Source: Cupriavidus necator
GTDB taxonomy: Bacteria; Pseudomonadota; Gammaproteobacteria; Burkholderiales; Burkholderiaceae
Assembly (NCBI GenBank): GCA_022041995.1
Contig: CP074381.1
Coordinates: forward strand, 930,001-994,000
Direction of reading: 5' to 3'
DNA: 64,000 bases
A program made the position numbers and the translations under genes. The notes under the pieces were generated by a model. That model was not told where the DNA came from, did not search any database, and saw only the letters and a list, made by a program, of their open reading frames with translations. Of the stretch, positions 59,866 to 64,000 are shown one piece after another; within the stretch, counting starts at the first letter, position 1; every line of letters begins with the position of its first letter.

Positions 59866-60966
59866 TCAGTGCGGCTTGATGGCGATCTTCAGCACACCGT
59901 CGCGCTGGTTCGCGAACAGGTCGTAGGCCGCGACGATGTCGTCCAGCTTGTACTGGTGCGTCACCAGCGCTCCCAGGTCGACACGGCCCGACTCGATCAC
60001 ATTGATCAGCCGCCGCATGCGTTCCTTGCCGCCGGGGCACAGCGCGGTGTTGATTTTGTGGTCGCCCAGTCCCGCGGCGAAGGCCGACAGCGGAATGGTC
60101 AGGTCGCTGGAATAGACCCCCAGGCTGGACAGCGTGCCGCCGGGCTTGAGCACGCGCAGCGACTGCCCGAAGGTTGCCTGCGTGCCCAGCGCCTCGATCG
60201 AGGCGTCGACGCCGCGCCCGCCGGTCAGCTTCATGACCTCGTCCACCACGTCGCAGTTGCGGAAGTTCAGGACCACGTCCGCGCCCATCTTGCGCGCGAT
60301 CTCCGGCCGGTGGTCGTTGCCGTCGATGGCGATGATGGTGGTGGCGCCGCACAGCCGCGCGCCGGCGGTCGCGCAGGGCCCGATCGGGCCCTGCGCGAAC
60401 ACGGCCACGGTGTCGCCGATGCGGATATTGGCGTTTTCGGCGCCCTTGAAGCCGGTGGACATGATGTCAGGGCACATCAGCACCTGCTCGTCGGTGAGGC
60501 CATCGGGGATCGGCGCCAGGTTGGCCTGGGCGTCGGGCACCAACACGTATTCCGCCTGGGTACCGTCGATCATGTTGCCGAAGCGCCAGCCCGCGGTCGC
60601 CTTGTAGCCGTGGCAGCCGCACTGCCCGCTGGCCATCAGGTAGCTGCCGTCCTGCGAGGCCACGCCGTCCTGCGCCGCGTAGGAGTTGAAGCTGGGGCAG
60701 ATTGCGCCGGCGATCACGCGCTGGCCTTCGCGGTATCCCGTCACCGCGCTGCCGAGCTTTTCGATGATGCCGACGGGTTCATGACCCACGGTCAGGCCCT
60801 TTGCCACCGGGTACTCACCCTTGAGGATATGCACGTCGGTACCGCAGATGGTGGTGGTGGTGATACGCACCAGGGCATCATTGGGGCCGATATCCGGGAT
60901 GGGCTTGTCTGCCAGTTCGATCCGGCCAGGCTCGACAAAAACGGCGGCTTTCATCATTGCGGTCAT
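59866..60966 (-). CDS. Zinc alcohol dehydrogenase, secondary-ADH type
   Basis: A 366-residue medium-chain dehydrogenase. Catalytic zinc ligands fit C41 (TTICGTD), H62 in GHEPVG and D167 in MCPDIMSTGFKGAENA. This Cys-His-Asp set is typical of tetrameric NADP-dependent secondary alcohol dehydrogenases of the TbADH/CbADH type. The nucleotide-binding part is VAVFAQGPIGPCATAGARLCGATTIIAIDGN. It lacks an obvious structural-zinc cysteine cluster. Start 60966 has GGGAG 6 bases upstream. A C. necator homologue is known as a broad-range alcohol dehydrogenase; that equivalence is recalled, not shown. Confidence 0.9.
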   Translation of the reverse strand: MTAMMKAAVFVEPGRIELADKPIPDIGPNDALVRITTTTICGTDVHILKGEYPVAKGLTVGHEPVGIIEKLGSAVTGYREGQRVIAGAICPSFNSYAAQDGVASQDGSYLMASGQCGCHGYKATAGWRFGNMIDGTQAEYVLVPDAQANLAPIPDGLTDEQVLMCPDIMSTGFKGAENANIRIGDTVAVFAQGPIGPCATAGARLCGATTIIAIDGNDHRPEIARKMGADVVLNFRNCDVVDEVMKLTGGRGVDASIEALGTQATFGQSLRVLKPGGTLSSLGVYSSDLTIPLSAFAAGLGDHKINTALCPGGKERMRRLINVIESGRVDLGALVTHQYKLDDIVAAYDLFANQRDGVLKIAIKPH

Positions 60967-61222
60967 GCGTTGCTCCCAGGGAAGGCGCAAGGGGATGCGC
61001 GGTGGGTGGAGTGGTGCGGGACGTTGCCGGCCTGCTCAGTCAGTGATAGCACGCATGGGTCATAGCCCGGTTTATCCAGATCAAGCCGACGCCACACGGA
61101 AAATGTGCACAATGCATGGCAATCCGGCAAAAGTTTCATACCGGTATGCAAAGAAGCTGAACACCGCGGTGTGCCGCGTGTCCGACCATCCTCATACTCG
61201 CCTTACTCATCAGGAGAACCCC

Positions 61223-61558
61223 ATGACTGCGATGCGAACCATGTCCGGCAGCCTCGCCCGACGACTGCTCTGGCTGGCGCTGGGCGGTGCCGTGCTTGCC
61301 GGCTGCGCTGCACAGCCGGCACCGATGCCCGGCCCGCAGGGGTCGCGCGGCACGCCGGAGGGCTGCGCCGCGGACAAGCTTGCCGACGACGCGCTGGCAG
61401 GCAAGCCCGAGGCCGAAGCTATTGGCCTGCTGCAAGGCTGCGCCTGGCGGCTCGGCGAGCGGGACGGCCAGCAATTCCCCGGCACCATGGACTACAACCC
61501 GCAGCGGCGCACGCTCGGCATCAAGGCCGGTAAGGTGGTGTGGGTGCGCCGCGGCTGA
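61223..61558 (+). CDS. I78-like peptidase inhibitor family lipoprotein
   Basis: A 111-residue lipoprotein: SLARRLLWLALGGAVLAGCAAQ gives a signal and lipobox LAGC (Cys at about residue 28). The mature part CAADKLADDALAGKPEAEAI followed by DGQQFPGTMDYNPQRRTLGIKAGKVVWVRRG has the layout of PF11720 inhibitor I78 domains (cysteine-initial, then a D-x-x-P-x-R strand and a final glycine-ended strand). The C-terminal Cys-Gly of typical members is replaced by Arg-Gly. AGGAGA lies upstream of ATG 61223. Function as a protease inhibitor is inferred. Confidence 0.78.
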   Translation: MTAMRTMSGSLARRLLWLALGGAVLAGCAAQPAPMPGPQGSRGTPEGCAADKLADDALAGKPEAEAIGLLQGCAWRLGERDGQQFPGTMDYNPQRRTLGIKAGKVVWVRRG

Positions 61559-61604
61559 GGCCGGCGCGGCGGCCAACATGACAGAAATGTAATTTGACCG
61601 CCTG

Positions 61605-61623
61605 AACAAGAATCAATATTGTT
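61605..61623. promoter_or_regulatory. Possible Fur-like operator upstream of fbpA
   Basis: A 19-base imperfect palindrome centred on 61614, AACAAGAAT-C-AATATTGTT, with 7 of 9 arm positions matching. It is AT-rich against its surroundings and lies about 80 bases before an iron-uptake gene. Similarity to the Fur consensus is only moderate. Confidence 0.4.
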
Positions 61624-61701
61624 TCCCGCTGACCGGAATCCAATAACCGGGCGGCCTCGGGGTCCCGGCGGCTGCCCAAACCATGCTGGGGAGCCATCCG
61701 C

Positions 61702-62739
61702 GTGAAGACCACTATCCGAACCTTGCTGCCGCGCGCTGCGGCGCTGGTCCTGCTGACCCTGCCGCTCGCCGCGGCGGCGCAGGAAAAGGTGCTCAACCTC
61801 TACACCGCGCGGCACTACCAGACGGACGAAGCGCTGTACGCCAACTTCACCAGGCAGACCGGCATCAAGATCAACCGCATCGAAGGCCAGGAAGACCCGC
61901 TGCTGGAGCGCATCCGCAACGAAGGCGCCAACAGCCCGGCGGACGTGTTCATCACGGTGGATATCGGCCGCCTGTGGCGCGCCCAGCAGGCTGGTGTGTT
62001 TGCGCCGGTAAAGTCGAAGGTGCTGGAATCGCGCATCCCGGCCAACTATCGGGACGCCAATGGCGAATGGTTCGGCTTCTCGGCGCGCGGCCGCGTGATC
62101 GCCTACAACAAGACCGCGGTCAAGGCCGGCGATATCGCCAGCTATGAAGACCTGGCCGATCCCAAGTGGAAGGGCAAGGTCTGCACGCGTTCCAGCGGCC
62201 ATGTCTATAACCTGTCGCTGGTTTCCAGCCTGATCGCCCACGATGGCGAGGCACGCACCGAGCAATGGGCGCGCGGCGTGGCCGCCAACCTGGCGCGCGT
62301 GCCCAAGGGCGGCGACACCGACCAGCTCAAGGCGGTCGCCGCCGGCGAGTGCGACGTGGCCATCGCCAACACCTACTACATCGCGCGCCTGCTGAAGTCG
62401 ACCAAGCCGGAAGACAAGGCCGTGGCAGACAAGCTGGGCGTGCTGTGGCCGAACCAGTCGAGCCAGGGCGTGCACATGAACGTCTCGGGCGGCGGCATGC
62501 TCAAGCATGCGCCCAACAAGGAAGCGGCGGTCAAGTTCCTGGAGTACCTGGCCAGCGACGAGGCGCAGCGCTACTTTGCCGACGGCAATAACGAATGGCC
62601 GGTGGTGCAGGGCGTGAAGGTCAGCAACCCGGCACTGGAAGCGCTGGGCACGTTCAAGTCCGACACTATCAACGTGGCCGAACTGGGCAAGTACCAGCCG
62701 CAGGCACAGAAGCTGGTGGACCGCGCCGGCTTCAAGTAA
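61702..62739 (+). CDS. fbpA: Ferric iron ABC transporter substrate-binding protein
   Basis: A 345-residue periplasmic FbpA/FutA-type protein. A signal peptide (about residues 1-26, ending AAAAQ) precedes VLNLYTARHYQTDEALY, with Tyr and His ligands. The ferric-binding Tyr pair is in ANTYYIARLL, and WPNQSSQGVHMNVSGGGMLKHAPNKE is typical of the family. It starts with GTG at 61702, with GGGGAG 8 bases upstream. A possible Fur site is at 61605-61623. Its permease is probably the FbpB-like gene at 63557 onward, on the other strand, with an unrelated gene between. Confidence 0.93.
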   Translation: MKTTIRTLLPRAAALVLLTLPLAAAAQEKVLNLYTARHYQTDEALYANFTRQTGIKINRIEGQEDPLLERIRNEGANSPADVFITVDIGRLWRAQQAGVFAPVKSKVLESRIPANYRDANGEWFGFSARGRVIAYNKTAVKAGDIASYEDLADPKWKGKVCTRSSGHVYNLSLVSSLIAHDGEARTEQWARGVAANLARVPKGGDTDQLKAVAAGECDVAIANTYYIARLLKSTKPEDKAVADKLGVLWPNQSSQGVHMNVSGGGMLKHAPNKEAAVKFLEYLASDEAQRYFADGNNEWPVVQGVKVSNPALEALGTFKSDTINVAELGKYQPQAQKLVDRAGFK

Positions 62740-62762
62740 GCCGCCACGGCCTTTGCAGTAAC

Positions 62763-62788
62763 GCGGTTCCTGCTACAGCAGGAACCGC
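62763..62788. terminator. Hairpin between convergent fbpA and HEAT-like genes
   Basis: Perfect 12-base arms GCGGTTCCTGCT and AGCAGGAACCGC with a 2-base AC spacer. They span the stop codon of the minus-strand gene. No U-tract, so it may act as a weak terminator or mRNA end stabiliser. Confidence 0.45.
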
Positions 62789-63444
62789 CTGTTCCCCGTC
62801 ACCTGCGTGGGCTCGACCTTGCGGAACGTCAGCTTCACGCTGCTGTTGAGCCGCCGCCCCGCCTGGCGCCGCACCAGTGCCCGGTGCAGCAGGCCCTTAT
62901 GGCCGACCGTGCCTTCGGCATAGGGCTGCTCCGGCGTTGCGCCCAGCGTCATCGCGGCCAGCGCCTGGTTGCGCTGCGCCGCACTCTTTTCCAGCAGCTT
63001 GTCCAATGCCATGCGTGCGCGCACCTGCGCTGCCAGCGCGGTGTCGCCCGGATTGGCGCGGGCGCGCTCGGCGTCCCACGGCAACTGCACCTTGCCGGCA
63101 AGGCGGCGCAGCGCGGCGCGCAGTTCGGCACCATCCATCCGGGTTTCCTGCACGATCCAGACGGCGTCGTGGCGCAGCACCGCTTCGGCATCGGCCATGC
63201 GGCGCACCAGCGCGGGCTGCAGCTCGGGCGACGAGTACTGCCGCGCGCGGCGGATCGCGTTGAGCGCGATGCGGCGCACCTGCGGGTTGGCATGATCGAA
63301 CAGGTCAGCGATGACGCGCGCGGCCGTGTCGGCCGAATCGATAATCTCCGCCAGCTGCCCGGCCAGCGAGACTTCTTCCACGCCGCTCAGCTTGTTGCGG
63401 CTCAGCCGGTTCAACTTGAACAGCAGGATGTGATATCGCAGCAT
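62773..63444 (-). CDS. HEAT-repeat-like protein of unknown function
   Basis: A 223-residue soluble protein. The middle has helical repeat features: VIADLFDHANPQVRRIALNAIRRARQYSS and LVRRMADAEAVLRHDAVWIVQETRMDG, like HEAT repeats with a conserved R-x-x-A pattern. The C-terminus is basic (VRRQAGRRLNSSVKLTFRKVEP). I know no function. It is flanked by fbpA and fbpB-like genes but is not a known part of ferric transporters. Confidence 0.72.
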   Translation of the reverse strand: MLRYHILLFKLNRLSRNKLSGVEEVSLAGQLAEIIDSADTAARVIADLFDHANPQVRRIALNAIRRARQYSSPELQPALVRRMADAEAVLRHDAVWIVQETRMDGAELRAALRRLAGKVQLPWDAERARANPGDTALAAQVRARMALDKLLEKSAAQRNQALAAMTLGATPEQPYAEGTVGHKGLLHRALVRRQAGRRLNSSVKLTFRKVEPTQVTGNRRFLL

Positions 63445-63556
63445 AGGTTCTTGCGCGGCAGCATGCCGCCGTTCGCTCCCGGCGAACGCCGGGCCATAAA
63501 AGGCTATCGGCGCGCGGGAGCGCAACTTTAGGGCAGGAACGGCAAGGGGCGGAAGT

Positions 63557-64000
63557 TCAGCGCTGTGCTTCGCGCCGGATCGTTCGCGACAGCACGATCA
63601 CCGGCAGCAGGCCCACGGCCACGATCACCAGCGAGGCGGTGGCGGCCTCGGTCAGGCGCTCGTCGGCAGCGAGGTTGTAGGCCTGCACGGCCAGCGTGTC
63701 GAAGTTGAACGGGCGCATTACAAAGGTGGCCGGCAACTCCTTCATCACGTCGACAAAGACGATCAGTGCCGCGGTCAGCAGGCTGCCGCGCAGCATCGGG
63801 AAATGCACGCGCCGCAGCGTGGCGCCGGGGCCGTGGCCCAGGCTGCGCGCGGCGGCGTCCATGCTGGGCGTGATCTTGCCCAGCCCGGCATTGACGGTCT
63901 GCAGCGCCACGCCCAGGAAGCGCACCAGCAGCGCATAGACCAGTGCGGCGATGCCGCCGGTCAGCAGCAGCCCCACCGAGACCCCGAACTGCTGCTGCAG
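63557..64000 (-). CDS. fbpB: Ferric iron ABC transporter permease FbpB-like, 3' part
   Basis: The C-terminal about 147 residues of a binding-protein-dependent transport permease; the gene starts beyond the window. The EAA-type loop DAAARSLGHGPGATLRRVHFPMLRGSLLTAALIVFVDVMKELPATFVMRPFNFDTLAVQAYNLA is highly typical of FbpB/AfuB permeases. It ends in a hydrophobic segment and a basic tail. It probably works with FbpA (61702-62739); an FbpC ATPase gene should follow elsewhere. Partial at the window end. Confidence 0.9.
   Translation of the reverse strand: MQQQFGVSVGLLLTGGIAALVYALLVRFLGVALQTVNAGLGKITPSMDAAARSLGHGPGATLRRVHFPMLRGSLLTAALIVFVDVMKELPATFVMRPFNFDTLAVQAYNLAADERLTEAATASLVIVAVGLLPVIVLSRTIRREAQR

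Overview
The window looks like a stretch of a high-GC betaproteobacterial main chromosome, most likely Cupriavidus (C. necator group). This is inferred from protein similarity to remembered Burkholderiaceae families, from gene order (groEL, tad locus, hemL-rubredoxin-pilGHIJ-chpA, nadE-glnB, trxB/ftsK/lolA) and from the strongly GC-rich third codon positions. No database search was possible. I saw no rRNA, tRNA, CRISPR array, insertion sequence or prophage.

Layout. (1) 1-490: 3' end of groEL and its terminator. (2) 1181-14975: a Tad/Flp (type IVc) pilus locus in two blocks. A plus-strand block holds tadG-like and two tadE-like minor pilin genes. A minus-strand block, starting near 14975, holds two Flp pilins, a TadV prepilin peptidase, a MoxR-like AAA+ ATPase, cpaB/rcpC (apparently frameshifted), rcpA/cpaC secretin, a small lipoprotein, tadZ/cpaE, tadA, tadB and tadC. 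A metallophosphoesterase gene lies between the blocks. (3) 15968-23831: a lipid-linked glycan cluster with a GT87-type protein, two DPM-like GT2 transferases, a large membrane protein, two methyltransferases, a small EamA/ArnE-like flippase subunit and a GtrA protein. It contains a markedly AT-rich segment at about 21230-22490. (4) 23858-25234: a VpsR-like sigma-54 activator, then about 1.3 kb without a convincing gene.

(5) 26531-30907: divergent LysR regulator and MFS transporter, then a LemA / TPM / TPM trio. (6) 31008-42914: hemL on the minus strand, divergent from rubredoxin and the Pil-Chp chemosensory operon pilG-pilH-pilI-pilJ-chpA that controls twitching-type pili. (7) 43068-48032: a Pro/Ala-rich exported protein, then a catabolic-looking group (aldehyde dehydrogenase, 80-residue membrane protein, SDR, MFS symporter). 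(8) 48235-59849: housekeeping genes: inorganic pyrophosphatase, cytochrome b561, a GNAT/FemAB-like protein, glutamine-dependent NAD synthetase (apparently frameshifted), glnB, a YadS-type membrane protein, Smr protein, trxB, ftsK, lolA and a lipoprotein. (9) 59866-64000: a secondary-alcohol-dehydrogenase-like ADH, an I78-like lipoprotein, an FbpA-type ferric binding protein, a HEAT-repeat-like protein and the 3' part of an FbpB-type permease.

Two surface-appendage systems (Tad and the control system for type IVa pili), a glycan cluster and a VpsR-like regulator within 45 kb suggest that much of the first two thirds concerns attachment and surface structures. The most checkable oddities are two single-base frameshifts at G/C runs (cpaB, nadE), a three-box DnaA-like cluster upstream of glnB, the AT-rich insert in the glycan cluster and the uncharacterised AAA+ ATPase inside the tad operon.
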